DNA from: Sipunculus nudus
Taxonomy: Eukaryota; Annelida; Sipuncula; Golfingiida; Sipunculidae
Assembly (NCBI GenBank): GCA_026874595.1
Contig: JAPPUL010000088.1
Span: 1 to 64,000, forward strand
Reading direction: 5' to 3'
Length of the DNA: 64,000 nucleotides
Shown here: piece after piece, positions 17,308-26,846 of the stretch
Numbering within the stretch: position 1 is the first letter of the stretch
How the letters are laid out: each line of letters starts with the position of its first letter
Translations under genes and position numbers: made by a program
Notes under the pieces: generated by a model
Told to the model about the DNA's origin: nothing
Database searches by the model: none
The model's input: the letters and a program-made list of their open reading frames with translations, nothing else

Positions 17308-20300
17308 ATGAATTCTTTTGTGCACTTACACACTCATAGTCATTATTCGTTATTAGATGCAACGTGTACAATAAAAGGGCTTGTAGCAAAGGCAAAAGAA
17401 CATAATATGAGCTCTCTTGCACTAACCGATCATGGTAATTTATTTGGTGCAATAGAGTTTTACAATGAGTGTCGCAAGGCAGGGATTAATCCGATAATAG
17501 GCTGTGAGCTTTATGTATCAGTAAAGGATCATAAAGAAAAGTCTTTGATACGAGGCGAAAAACATTATCATCATTTAATCGTGCTTGCCAAAAATAGTAA
17601 TGGATATAAGAACCTACTAAAGCTAGTGTCAATAAGCTATCTCGAAGGGTTTTACTACAGGCCTCGTGTAGATAAAAAAACATTAAGAAAATATTCAAAA
17701 GATCTAATATCTTTAAGTGCCTGTTTGGGAGGAGAGATACCGAGTCTTATAATGCGTGATAAAGTAGATGAGGCAATAAAGGTAACAAAAGGCTATAAAG
17801 AGATATTTGGAGAGGACTCATTTTATCTTGAGCTACAAGATCATGGAATAGACAAACAAAGCAAAGTAAACGAAGTGCTTTTAACTATCTCAGAAGAGAC
17901 GAACACAAAACTAGTAGCAACAAACGACATACATTATTTGAATAAGACAGATCGCGAGGCCCATGATGTACTGCTTTGTATCGGCAGTCAAAATAAAGTT
18001 ACAGATGAAAAGCGAAAAAGATATTACGGGGAGCAATATTATTTTAAAAGCACAGAAGAAATGCAAGAAGTATTTAAAGATGCTCGTTTTGTAAATGCTT
18101 TAGAAAACACCGAAAAAATAGCATCTTGTTGTAATATCGAGCTTGAATTTAAACAAAGCCTGCCAAAGATAAAAATACCAAAAGAGCATACCCAAGAGAG
18201 TTATCTAAAAGAGCTTTGTAATAAGGGTCTTACTAATCGATATACGGTTAAAATAGATACTAAACTTAAGGAACGTCTTACTTATGAGCTATCAATAATA
18301 TGTAAGATGGGCTTTGCAGGTTATTTTCTAGTTGTATGGGATTTTATAAACTGGGCAAGAAATAATGATATAATAGTAGGGCCTGGTCGAGGGAGTGTAG
18401 CGGGTTCGTTGGTAGCCTATTGTTTGTATATAACAGATGTAGATCCGATAAAACATGGTTTAATATTTGAAAGATTTTTGAATCCCCAGAGGATATCAAT
18501 GCCTGATATAGACACGGACTTTGAATATGAGAAACGAGATCAGGTGATAGATTACGTAGTCGAGAAATACGGAGAAGATAAGGTTGCATCAATAATAACA
18601 TTTGGAGCACTAAAGGCAAAAGCAGTAATAAGAGATGTAGGACGTGTTTTGGGCATTCCGTTTGGGGAAGTGGATAAGCTTGCAAAGCTAATACCATTTG
18701 GTCCCAAAGTTACGCTTAAAACGGCATATGATGAAGTAAAGGAAATAAGAGAACTAGTAGAAGGTAACGTTAAAACGAAACAGTTGTATGAACTTGCAAA
18801 AAAGCTTGAGGGAACAAATCGTCATGCAGGAACGCACGCAGCAGGGCTTGTAATAGGCGGGCGACGTCTTGATGAGCTTGTGCCCTTATATTCAGATCCA
18901 AGAACAAAAAGTACTTTGACTCAATTTGAAGGGGAGTATCTTGAGGAAGTAGGGTTACTTAAGATGGATTTTCTTGGACTTAGGAACTTATCAGTAATAA
19001 ATAAATGTATCAAGACCTTGAATAAGAGCAGGGGGCTTTCAATAGACATAACGAAGATACGGCTTGATGATGAGAAAGTGTATAAGATGCTTAAAAAAGG
19101 CCAAACGCTAGGAGTATTTCAACTTGAAGGAGATGGGGTACAAGATTTGATGAGCAAATTGAAGCCTAGCGTATTCGATGATATAGTTGCCTTGATAGCG
19201 TTATACAGGCCTGGCCCACTAAATTCTGGTATGGTAAAAGAATTTATAAAGCGTAAGCACACAAAGGGTAAAATAGACTATAAACATGAGAAACTAAAGC
19301 CTATATTAGAAGAGACTTATGGAGTAATAGTGTATCAGGAGCAAGTGATGGAGATAGCAGTAGTGATAGGAGGGTTTAGTTTAGGGAAGGCAGATGAGCT
19401 ACGTAAGGCAATGGGAAAGAAGCTAAAAAGTAAGATGGATGCGCTTAAGATGGATTTTTTAGAAGGTGCATCTAAAAAGGGTATCAAGAGTGCTCTAGCC
19501 CAAGAGTTGTATGAGCACATGGCAGAGTTTGGGGAATATGGCTTTAACAAATCGCACAGTGCGGCATATGCGTATATAACCTATAGGACAGCGTATTTAA
19601 AGGCAAATTACCCGATAGAATATATGATGTCGTTGCTAGCCTGTGATAGAGATATAGATAAAGTAGTAGAGTATATAAATGAAGCAAAGCGGATGAAGAT
19701 AAATATATTGCCACCGTCAATAAATCGTAGTGAGGAGAATTTCTCCATAGAGACAGATAAAGCAGGGTCAAATAAGATAAGATTTGGGTTATCAGCGTTA
19801 AAGAATATAGGACATAGTGCAATTGATAAATTGCTTCAAGAAAGGAAAGAGGGACAGTTTAAGTCAATATACGACATATGCCGTCGTCTAAATACAAAGA
19901 GCTTAAAGAAGGTATTAGAAGTGCTTATAAAATCGGGTGCAATGGATGAATTTGGGTATACACGGGCAACCCATCTTTCGATATTAGATGAAGCAATAGA
20001 AAGGGGCCAGTCAAGTCAAACAGCGAAAGCACAAGGACAATTTACATTATTTGGACAAGAGACAGAAGGCAAAGGAGGAAATGGATTTAGTCAAGACACA
20101 GTAATAGACATATTGGAGTTTACTAAAACACAGATATTAAATTATGAGAAGGAAGTTCTTGGTTTTTATTTTTCAGGACATCCGCTTGATGAACACGGTG
20201 AAAAGATAAAAGAGCTTAATCCTGATAAGATAGAAGACTTAACTAAGCTAAAGGATGGCGGGGAGGTACATATATGCGGGCTTGTGTATGAGGCATCACA

Positions 20301-21033
20301 TCTTGTATCGAAGCGAGGGGCATTATGGGCTCGTGTGGTGCTTGATGGGTATACAGGTAGCTGCGAGGTATTATTTTTTCAAGACATATATGAAGAGGTA
20401 AAAGAATATTTACAAGAGGATATTATACTATATGTAAAAGGGAAAATAAATCAATCTGATAAGAAAGTGAGGCTAATAGGCCATTATGCAAAACCTTTGG
20501 ATGAAGTTGATACAAAAGAGGGTACTAAAGCAGGGTCTAATAAAAAAGGCTATAGTGCAAGGAGTCTGTTTGGAGGTAATGATAATAGTAAAACTAATCT
20601 TAGTAAGATTAATAACGGTAAGGTAATATCCATTTTAGAAAATAGAGAATACGCATTAAATAAAGGTTTGGATGTAACAACAAAAGGTTCTTTAAATGGG
20701 AATAGAACAATGCCATCTAATATTGAGAGTGGTATAGATGAAGGAAAAGAGGCAGTAGAAAATGGTGTTGCAAAAGAATTACACCAGGTTAATATTCAAC
20801 TAAAGGCAGATTCTCTTAATGAAGCAGGGACAGAGTCTCTTAACATATTGAAAGGCTTTTGTCTTGACAATCATGGCGTTGTGCCTATACTATTGCATAT
20901 ACCTAAAAATGATATATTTGTAACAGTCAAGGCTTCTGCAGAGTTTAATGTTGATGCTGAAGCAATAGAAAGCCTTACAAAGCTTCCTTGTGTAGAAAAG
21001 GCATGGCTAGAAGAAAAGGTATGGCTAAACTAA
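17308..21033 (+). CDS. dnaE: DNA polymerase III alpha subunit
   Basis: Replicative polymerase, 1241 residues. The N-terminal PHP domain has HLHTHSHYSLLDA (7-19) and LTDHGNLFGAIEF. The palm has GRGSVAGS (about 365) and the catalytic Asp pair in PDIDTDF (about 406), with the third Asp in KMDFLGLRNLS (about 555). FNKSHSAAYA follows near 748. A tandem HhH lies near 830, and an OB fold around 985-1060 is introduced by VHICGLV. A C-terminal tail of about 180 residues is partly low complexity (1070-1165) before a short folded end. The ATG is preceded by GGGAG. It is the first intact gene after the decayed island, on the opposite strand. Confidence 0.98.
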   Translation: MNSFVHLHTHSHYSLLDATCTIKGLVAKAKEHNMSSLALTDHGNLFGAIEFYNECRKAGINPIIGCELYVSVKDHKEKSLIRGEKHYHHLIVLAKNSNGYKNLLKLVSISYLEGFYYRPRVDKKTLRKYSKDLISLSACLGGEIPSLIMRDKVDEAIKVTKGYKEIFGEDSFYLELQDHGIDKQSKVNEVLLTISEETNTKLVATNDIHYLNKTDREAHDVLLCIGSQNKVTDEKRKRYYGEQYYFKSTEEMQEVFKDARFVNALENTEKIASCCNIELEFKQSLPKIKIPKEHTQESYLKELCNKGLTNRYTVKIDTKLKERLTYELSIICKMGFAGYFLVVWDFINWARNNDIIVGPGRGSVAGSLVAYCLYITDVDPIKHGLIFERFLNPQRISMPDIDTDFEYEKRDQVIDYVVEKYGEDKVASIITFGALKAKAVIRDVGRVLGIPFGEVDKLAKLIPFGPKVTLKTAYDEVKEIRELVEGNVKTKQLYELAKKLEGTNRHAGTHAAGLVIGGRRLDELVPLYSDPRTKSTLTQFEGEYLEEVGLLKMDFLGLRNLSVINKCIKTLNKSRGLSIDITKIRLDDEKVYKMLKKGQTLGVFQLEGDGVQDLMSKLKPSVFDDIVALIALYRPGPLNSGMVKEFIKRKHTKGKIDYKHEKLKPILEETYGVIVYQEQVMEIAVVIGGFSLGKADELRKAMGKKLKSKMDALKMDFLEGASKKGIKSALAQELYEHMAEFGEYGFNKSHSAAYAYITYRTAYLKANYPIEYMMSLLACDRDIDKVVEYINEAKRMKINILPPSINRSEENFSIETDKAGSNKIRFGLSALKNIGHSAIDKLLQERKEGQFKSIYDICRRLNTKSLKKVLEVLIKSGAMDEFGYTRATHLSILDEAIERGQSSQTAKAQGQFTLFGQETEGKGGNGFSQDTVIDILEFTKTQILNYEKEVLGFYFSGHPLDEHGEKIKELNPDKIEDLTKLKDGGEVHICGLVYEASHLVSKRGALWARVVLDGYTGSCEVLFFQDIYEEVKEYLQEDIILYVKGKINQSDKKVRLIGHYAKPLDEVDTKEGTKAGSNKKGYSARSLFGGNDNSKTNLSKINNGKVISILENREYALNKGLDVTTKGSLNGNRTMPSNIESGIDEGKEAVENGVAKELHQVNIQLKADSLNEAGTESLNILKGFCLDNHGVVPILLHIPKNDIFVTVKASAEFNVDAEAIESLTKLPCVEKAWLEEKVWLN

Positions 21034-21063
21034 ACCCTAGGGGTAATGATTTTTAATATTCTT

Positions 21064-22227
21064 TTAATATTCTTTTAAAGAGCTATCAATTTGCCGGGCC
21101 CATTCTATAATCCCACCTTCAATATTGTATACTTTAGTAAATCCAAGATCAGCTAATAAATTAGCAACTTCAAGACTGCGCTCCCCAACTTTACATAATA
21201 CAAGATATTCTTTTGACATATCAAGATTTTGTACTTCATCGGGGATGAGAGGAGCAGGGATAAAGGTACTCTCAGGAAGCTTACATATAGCTACTTCATT
21301 AGGTTCCCTAACATCTAAAAGGACTATATTATCTTTATTCTGTATAATTCTCTCATTAGCCTCTATAACAGAAATATTAAACTTTTTGTTAAGAGCCTCT
21401 TCTTGGACATCAGTACGGATACCGCAAAACTCATTATAATCAATAAGCTCTTTAATTGTCGGATTATCACCACAAACGGGACAATTAGAATCTCGTTCTA
21501 TTATAACTTCGTTAAATGACATATCCATAGCATCATATAAAAGCAGTCGTCCAATAAGCGGATTGCCAGCACCTACAATAAGTTTTACAGTTTCAGTTGC
21601 CTGTATTAAACCTATAACGCCAGGCAAAACTCCGATTACTCCACCTTCTTGGCAACTGGGAACAAGGCCTGGGGGAGGAGGTTCTGGATAAAGACATCTA
21701 TAGCATGGTCCCTCGTTGGGTTTGAATACTGTTGCCTGCCCGTCGAATCTGTATATTGAACCATATATATTTGTCTTGCCAAGCATAACACATGCGTCAT
21801 TTACAAGATAACGTGTTGGGAAATTATCTGTTCCATCTATAACATAGTCAAAATCTTTTATTATTGACATGGCATTCGTTGAATTTATCATTGTATCATA
21901 TGTTATTACCTTTGTGTCGGGATTTAACGCTTTTATAGTAGCTTCGCCTGATTTTGTTTTATTTATACCAACATCATTTGTTGTATGAATTACCTGCCTT
22001 TGTAAGTTACTATACTCAACCACATCAAAGTCTACAAGTCCAATTGTCCCAATCCCAGCCGCAGTTAAATATAAGGCGAGTGGAGAGCCAAGCCCTCCTG
22101 TCCCTATAATTAGTACTCTGGCCTCAAGCAATGCCTCCTGCCCCTCAAGCCCTATCTCCGGTAATATTATATGTCTACTATATCTTTTAATCTCTTCTTG
22201 ACTAAGTCCTACTCCTGTTACACTCAT
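21064..22227 (-). CDS. moeZ: E1-like sulfur-carrier adenylyltransferase with rhodanese domain (MoeZ/MoeB type)
   Basis: Adenylates the C-terminal Gly of a ubiquitin-like sulfur carrier and then transfers sulfur to it. The ThiF/MoeB domain (1-265) has GTGGLGSPLALYL, the catalytic GTDNFPTRYLVND and two zinc Cys pairs (CYRCLYP and CPVCG). A rhodanese domain (about 290-387) carries the active Cys in LVLCKVGERS. This is the two-domain layout of mycobacterial MoeZ. The start codon overlaps the stop of the carrier gene (ATGA), which implies coupled translation and a dedicated partner. MoeB for molybdopterin is the alternative, but no other molybdenum cofactor gene is near. Confidence 0.92.
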   Translation of the reverse strand: MSVTGVGLSQEEIKRYSRHIILPEIGLEGQEALLEARVLIIGTGGLGSPLALYLTAAGIGTIGLVDFDVVEYSNLQRQVIHTTNDVGINKTKSGEATIKALNPDTKVITYDTMINSTNAMSIIKDFDYVIDGTDNFPTRYLVNDACVMLGKTNIYGSIYRFDGQATVFKPNEGPCYRCLYPEPPPPGLVPSCQEGGVIGVLPGVIGLIQATETVKLIVGAGNPLIGRLLLYDAMDMSFNEVIIERDSNCPVCGDNPTIKELIDYNEFCGIRTDVQEEALNKKFNISVIEANERIIQNKDNIVLLDVREPNEVAICKLPESTFIPAPLIPDEVQNLDMSKEYLVLCKVGERSLEVANLLADLGFTKVYNIEGGIIEWARQIDSSLKEY

Positions 22228-22535
22228 ATTTGTACCTCTCTAACGTTCTTATTTACATATACTCCCCCTGCTACTGCGGGTATTATATTAACTACATCCC
22301 CAGCTTTTAGCACCGTTTGTAAACTATCTTGCTTTTTTATGTCAACACCATTTATATATAAGTTTACATATTGTCTTAGATTCCCTTCCTCATCGCATAT
22401 CTTTGAATACAATAAATTATATTCTGTATTAAGTGCTTTTAATAAACTTGTTACATCCGTGCAGCTTAGATTTACTTGCTTTTGTTTATTGCAATATTGC
22501 CTTAATGGGGCTGGTATGTTTACTTGTACATTCAT
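22224..22535 (-). CDS. cysO: Ubiquitin-like sulfur carrier protein with C-terminal extension (CysO/MoaD/ThiS type)
   Basis: A 103-residue beta-grasp protein starting MNVQVNIPAPLRQYC with the GD-VNIIPAVAGG end typical of sulfur carriers. Mature carriers end in Gly-Gly. Here GG is at 90-91 and is followed by 12 more residues (VYVNKNVREVQI), so it must be trimmed before it can be adenylated. A JAMM protease is the next gene upstream. The ATG has AGGAGA at good spacing. By analogy with the Mycobacterium CysO system the thiocarboxylate would supply sulfur for cysteine; MoaD or ThiS roles are less likely because the cysteine synthase is adjacent. Confidence 0.85.
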   Translation of the reverse strand: MNVQVNIPAPLRQYCNKQKQVNLSCTDVTSLLKALNTEYNLLYSKICDEEGNLRQYVNLYINGVDIKKQDSLQTVLKAGDVVNIIPAVAGGVYVNKNVREVQI

Positions 22536-22568
22536 TTATTCTTTCTCCTATTCTTAGTTTCCTATATC

Positions 22569-22985
22569 TTACCTTACTCTTATTCGTTCTTCGCTAAATT
22601 GTTTTGTTTCATCGGATAATACCCAGGAGCGCGATTTGGTCTTCTGTCCTTTTAATACAGATATTATTATATAAGATAATCCGGCAAACGCTCGTACACG
22701 ATCATATTCAGATGGCTCGTTTGGATGATCTGGATGTGAATGATAATAGCCTATAACATCTAAATTAAGCTCTTGGGCTCGTTGCTCGCCTCGTATTAAC
22801 TCATCTGCCGATATCTCAAAGCGATCTTCTCTATCCTTCCTTAGATTCAAAGCCTCAATCGCCTCCTTTACCTCTCTACTCTCAAAATCTCCTATCAGTA
22901 TCCCACAGCACTCATACGGATAATCCCGCTTTGCGTGGGCTTGCATATTATTCATTATTTCTTCGCTTATTTTTAATTCGCTCAT
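22569..22985 (-). CDS. mec: JAMM/Mov34 (M67) metalloprotease
   Basis: A 138-residue stand-alone JAMM protease. The zinc site is explicit: Glu25 in YPYECCG, His82 and His84 in YHSHP, and Asp95 in PSEYD (the HxHx10D pattern). In Mycobacterium the equivalent Mec releases cysteine from the CysO-Cys adduct; in quinolobactin-type clusters a JAMM protein trims the carrier. The extended carrier encoded next to it suggests trimming, release, or both. It follows the cysteine synthase by about 180 AT-rich bases with no clear terminator, so it may share its transcript. Confidence 0.9.
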   Translation of the reverse strand: MSELKISEEIMNNMQAHAKRDYPYECCGILIGDFESREVKEAIEALNLRKDREDRFEISADELIRGEQRAQELNLDVIGYYHSHPDHPNEPSEYDRVRAFAGLSYIIISVLKGQKTKSRSWVLSDETKQFSEERIRVR

Positions 22986-23168
22986 TTATTAAATGTCTAA
23001 TCTTTATATTTATTTTATCTTTATTTTACTAACCTTGAGGCTGCCTATTGACTCGGTCATTTTACAAAGCATCCTTTTTCAAGTATCCTAACCTTGTTCT
23101 TTATATATTTTATAGTATAGATTATAATAAGTCTATTTGCTTAGAGTATATATTTTTAGATTTTTAGA

Positions 23169-24134
23169 CTATCTTTTATGGTTTTTGGAACTATTTCTTT
23201 TTATTGTTGCTTGCCATATTAGCGAACTGAAGTATTTTTCACCATTGTCTGGGAATATTGTTACTATGTTCCCCTCTCGCAGGGTGTTTGCATACTCTAT
23301 TACTCCCTTAAGTGCTGCTCCGGACGACAGCCCAACAAATAATCCTTCATATTCTGCTATCTTCTTAACTAGTTCATATGAGTCTTCTGTGCTTACATAT
23401 ATTGTGCGCTTTTCAAATTCAGGATCATATATACCAGGTACTATTGAGCTTTCTATGTGTTTTAATCCCTCAAGCCCGTGAAAAGGTTCTGCTGGCTGTA
23501 TGCCATATGTATTTATCGATTTATTATACTCCTTAAGACGCTTACTGTTTCCTACTATTGTACCGCTAGTTCCTACGCATGCTAGGAAATCTGTTATTTC
23601 TCCTTTTGTTTGATTTATAATTTCTTCGGCTGTCCCATAGTAATGAGCTTTCCAGTTCTCCGGGTTATTGTATTGATCCGGATGAAAATATTTATCTGTG
23701 GATTCTTCTAATATCTGCTTTGTTAGCAATATTGCCCCATCTGAACCATCTAGCGGATTTGAAAATATACACTCTGCTCCAAATGCTTGTAAGATTATCT
23801 TTCGTTCTGTACTTACGTTTTCCGGCATCACCAACTTTACTTTATAGCCTCGACTTGCTCCTATCATCGCAAGCGCTATCCCTGTATTTCCGGATGTTGC
23901 GTCAAGTATCGTTTTCTCTTTTGTAAGCAGCCCACTCTCCTCTCCTTTTTCTATCATCCGTAACGCCGGCCTGTCTTTTACGGAACCTCCAGGATTAAAG
24001 GATTCAAGTTTTGCGTAAACCTTAACTCCTTTGGGTATTAATCCTTTTGTTACACGTTTTAGCTCAATTAGCGGCGTCTTCCCTATACTAGCACATATCC
24101 CGCTCGATAGAGATGCATTTGCTTTTATCTTCAT
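23169..24134 (-). CDS. cysM: Cysteine synthase (CysM-like, PLP-dependent)
   Basis: Beta-substitution enzyme that makes cysteine from an activated serine and a sulfur donor. PLP Lys53 is in FNPGGSVKDRP. The substrate loop TSGNTGIALA, the phosphate-binding GTSGTIVG and the GLFVGLSSGAA stretch are all present. At 321 residues it is full length. Clustering with a carrier, a JAMM protease and an E1-rhodanese argues that the donor is a protein thiocarboxylate rather than free sulfide, as for mycobacterial CysM, which takes O-phosphoserine. Substrate specificity cannot be settled by eye. Confidence 0.93.
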   Translation of the reverse strand: MKIKANASLSSGICASIGKTPLIELKRVTKGLIPKGVKVYAKLESFNPGGSVKDRPALRMIEKGEESGLLTKEKTILDATSGNTGIALAMIGASRGYKVKLVMPENVSTERKIILQAFGAECIFSNPLDGSDGAILLTKQILEESTDKYFHPDQYNNPENWKAHYYGTAEEIINQTKGEITDFLACVGTSGTIVGNSKRLKEYNKSINTYGIQPAEPFHGLEGLKHIESSIVPGIYDPEFEKRTIYVSTEDSYELVKKIAEYEGLFVGLSSGAALKGVIEYANTLREGNIVTIFPDNGEKYFSSLIWQATIKRNSSKNHKR

Positions 24135-24766
24135 CTATTTTTTTGTCTTTAATTTCTTATCTCTTATTTATCCTACATCTATTTATCCTACATCTGCTTA
24201 ACTTTATCCTCACAGCCTAACAGCACTAATACCTAACAAGAACTACGTCCATAGTTTTTTTTTTATTTAACTTTAGTCTAAAATACTATATAAAATCTAT
24301 ACCCGTGTCAACTAGTTTGTTTGGCATTTGTACACATTTATAACATCGTTATACCCTTACAAACATTCTCTACATTAAGAGGCCTTGGTAAGGTTAAGCA
24401 AATATTATTTGGTGGTAATTTGGTAGGACGGCTTTTAGGTTTGCTCAATATTTTGATATATAATTTAGAGCAAACCTAAGCCTTTAATTAACTATTTTTG
24501 TTTCGGAAAACTTTAAGTTAATTAGCTTTAAGAAGATTTTTATCTTCTTTATCATGCATGCGTTCCTTATAAAGAGTTTTGTTATGACCCATAAGTTCCT
24601 TTTTCGTCATGTGATATGCACATTTTTTACTCTTTTACTTTTTTTGTTTTTTTCATTTTAATTTTATTATATTAGCATTTATACTAGCCATTCAGTCGAC
24701 TTTTAGTAAGTTCTTAGCTTGTGTAGTGTATTTTTTTATGTATAGCTTAATGTCAAGGAGCATATT
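24135..24766. other. 632-base intergenic region with two hairpins
   Basis: No protein gene is visible. It contains a 12-bp perfect inverted repeat (arms 24435-24446 and 24468-24479, extended by GGC/GCC around a two-base bulge) with a 21-nt AT-rich loop. A second hairpin, AAGAAGAT-TTTT-ATCTTCTT, lies near 24530-24549. A duplicated 15-mer (TTTATCCTACATCTA-like) is near 24170-24200. The region separates divergent cysM and the DUF1015 gene, so promoters for both must lie here. An unannotated RNA is possible. Confidence 0.6.
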
Positions 24767-26071
24767 GTGGTTCGTATTCGGCCTTTTGAAGGCATTCGAT
24801 ATAATAAAAATGTAGTATCAGATCTTAATCAAGTTGTAACTCCGCCTTATGATAAGATTAGTGATTCTATGCAAACTATTCTTTATGATAGGAGTCCCTA
24901 TAATTTTGTTCGTCTTGATAAGGGGCGAGAAGTTAATAAGTATGAACTTGCAAATAAAACGCTTGAGACTTGGCTTTCTAACGGTGTTCTTATAAAAGAC
25001 TCAAAACCTTCTATATACCTTTACAATCAAGAATATAGCTTTAATGGCCTGCAAAAAACAAGGCGAGGATTTATCGCTTTACTAAAACTTGATGAGTTTA
25101 AAAATGGTAATGTTAACCCTCATGAACATACGTTATCAGGGCCTAAAAAGGACCGTCTGGAGTTAATAAAAGCAACTCAAGCTACCTTTGGGCAGATATT
25201 CATGCTTTATAGAGATAAGGATAACGCTATAATGCAATCGCTGCGTCCTTTTGAAGAGGCTAAGGATGCAGACATTGCAGTTTTTGACGACGATAAAAAT
25301 AAGCACACAGTCTGGAGAGTTGACGATAAGCAGGCAATTAGTAATATCCAAGCTCTTATGAAAACAAAGAAAGTATATATAGCAGATGGACATCATCGTT
25401 ATGAAACTTCTCTTAAGTATAAAGAAATGCAAAGCGCAAAAGGTAGTGCTGGTTCTGCTGATTCTAGGGATGCACTTTATAATTATGTTATGTGTACATT
25501 TATAAATATGGATGATTATGAAGGGATTAGTATACTGCCAACGCATAGATTTGTTAGAAACCTGGATAACTTTTTGGCAAAAGACTTTTTGAAGAGGCTT
25601 AAGGAGAACTTTGATTTGACAGGTTTCGATGATATTAAGGAGCTAAACTCTGCTTTGAATAATGTGGGTTCACATTGTGCTTTTGGTATAATATTAGAAG
25701 GCGGCAAGTCTTTGTATTTGGCTAGACTTAATACAACAAGAAAGCTTTCAAAATACTTTCCAAACAATTATTCAGAAGAATTGAAAAGTCTTGATGTTGC
25801 AATATTACATAATGTTGTTTTAGAAGGGCTATTAGATATTGATGCAGGGAAGCTTTCCTTGCAAACTAATGTAGATTACTACAGAGACATGAACCAGGGA
25901 TTAGAATATTTGGAAAGTGGTAAGTATGAGATAGGGTTTCTTTTGAATGCAACTAAGCTTGAGTCGCTGGCAGTTATAAGTGAGGCAGGAGATAAGATGC
26001 CACAAAAGTCTACAGACTTTTATCCTAAACTACTGTCGGGGTTAGTAGTTTTTTCTATAAAAGAAAGATGA
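24767..26071 (+). CDS. DUF1015 family protein
   Basis: A 434-residue protein with the family signature VRIRPFEGIRYN at the start, VVTPPYDKIS (about 27-36), YNFVRLDKG and IADGHHRYETSL (about 205). DUF1015 proteins are widespread in bacteria; their function is unknown, although the His-rich GHHRYET box looks like an active site. The start is a GTG with an excellent AAGGAG six bases upstream, and there is no in-frame ATG nearby. It seems to be transcribed alone. Confidence 0.93.
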   Translation: MVRIRPFEGIRYNKNVVSDLNQVVTPPYDKISDSMQTILYDRSPYNFVRLDKGREVNKYELANKTLETWLSNGVLIKDSKPSIYLYNQEYSFNGLQKTRRGFIALLKLDEFKNGNVNPHEHTLSGPKKDRLELIKATQATFGQIFMLYRDKDNAIMQSLRPFEEAKDADIAVFDDDKNKHTVWRVDDKQAISNIQALMKTKKVYIADGHHRYETSLKYKEMQSAKGSAGSADSRDALYNYVMCTFINMDDYEGISILPTHRFVRNLDNFLAKDFLKRLKENFDLTGFDDIKELNSALNNVGSHCAFGIILEGGKSLYLARLNTTRKLSKYFPNNYSEELKSLDVAILHNVVLEGLLDIDAGKLSLQTNVDYYRDMNQGLEYLESGKYEIGFLLNATKLESLAVISEAGDKMPQKSTDFYPKLLSGLVVFSIKER

Positions 26072-26139
26072 TAGCTAAGGGAAGTTTTTTGAGTAGTAAG
26101 CAGCTGTGCTTATTGAAGTCGATTTGGTATGGTAATATA

Positions 26140-26322
26140 TTATGTTTTTTTGCCTTTGTTATTTTGATACCAAGTTTGTCTAAAGCAACGTGAATGCTTT
26201 TCGATCCAATCTTTTACAGCCATGTCGCCAAGATCATAGCCGCTCTTTTCTGACTCAATCCACTTATATCTTTTAATTTCATCGATCTGGCTTTCAAGGA
26301 AAGCTTTAAAATCATGGTCCAT
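26140..26322 (-). CDS. Small conserved-looking hypothetical protein (60 aa)
   Basis: A short, soluble, charged protein (DFKAFLESQIDEIKRYKWIE...DWIEKHSRCFRQTWYQ) with a good GGAG about ten bases before the ATG. Amphipathic helices with regular Trp/Phe spacing suggest a real product. It resembles small proteins I have seen next to unrelated genes in anaerobes, but I cannot name a family. It is convergent with the DUF1015 gene. Confidence 0.6.
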   Translation of the reverse strand: MDHDFKAFLESQIDEIKRYKWIESEKSGYDLGDMAVKDWIEKHSRCFRQTWYQNNKGKKT

Positions 26323-26510
26323 ACTGCTAAACTCCGCATTTATATAAAATAGTCATAAAAGACATAAAGAAATATCGTCATTTTTAATGCTAGAATCAAA
26401 GTAACAAAAACAAATTAAAGTGACAAAACATAATATTTATTAAAGTTCTATAAATAACTGAAAACAGTATAAATGCCTTTTAATGTTTCATTTGTCAAAT
26501 CTTTTGTATG

Positions 26511-26726
26511 TTAAAGCTCTTGAATAGAGAAGAAGCCGGAATTAAATAATTGTTTTAAAGGAAGGTTAGATAGTAATTTATAGTTTTTCTCACGTAAAAT
26601 GTCCTTATTGTTTAAGGCCTGGTTAATAAGGTCTAACCTATCGGAAGCAGTAATGACTCTTTCGATGTAATTGGTTTTAATGGACTCATCATAAATGCGC
26701 AGCAGATATTTTTTCATATACTTCAT
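26511..26726 (-). CDS. Hypothetical protein (71 aa)
   Basis: An open frame of 71 codons with balanced composition (LLRIYDESIKTNYIERVITASDRLDLINQAL) that looks more like protein than like an antisense shadow, and there is no competing gene on the other strand. The Shine-Dalgarno sequence is weak and a second Met lies three codons in. No family is recognised. Confidence 0.4.
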   Translation of the reverse strand: MKYMKKYLLRIYDESIKTNYIERVITASDRLDLINQALNNKDILREKNYKLLSNLPLKQLFNSGFFSIQEL

Positions 26727-26846
26727 ATACGAGGTAGCGGGATGTAAATAATTAGCCTATAATAATGCATGAATAAAACCGCTTTCCCAAGCTAAAAATA
26801 TAGGTAAAGAAATTGGTAATGTAAAGATATAGAGCATATAAAAAGT

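Noticed and set aside
21034-21063. CCCTAGGGG plus T-run between dnaE and the E1 gene as a terminator
   Set aside because: The stem is only three or four base pairs, too weak to call.
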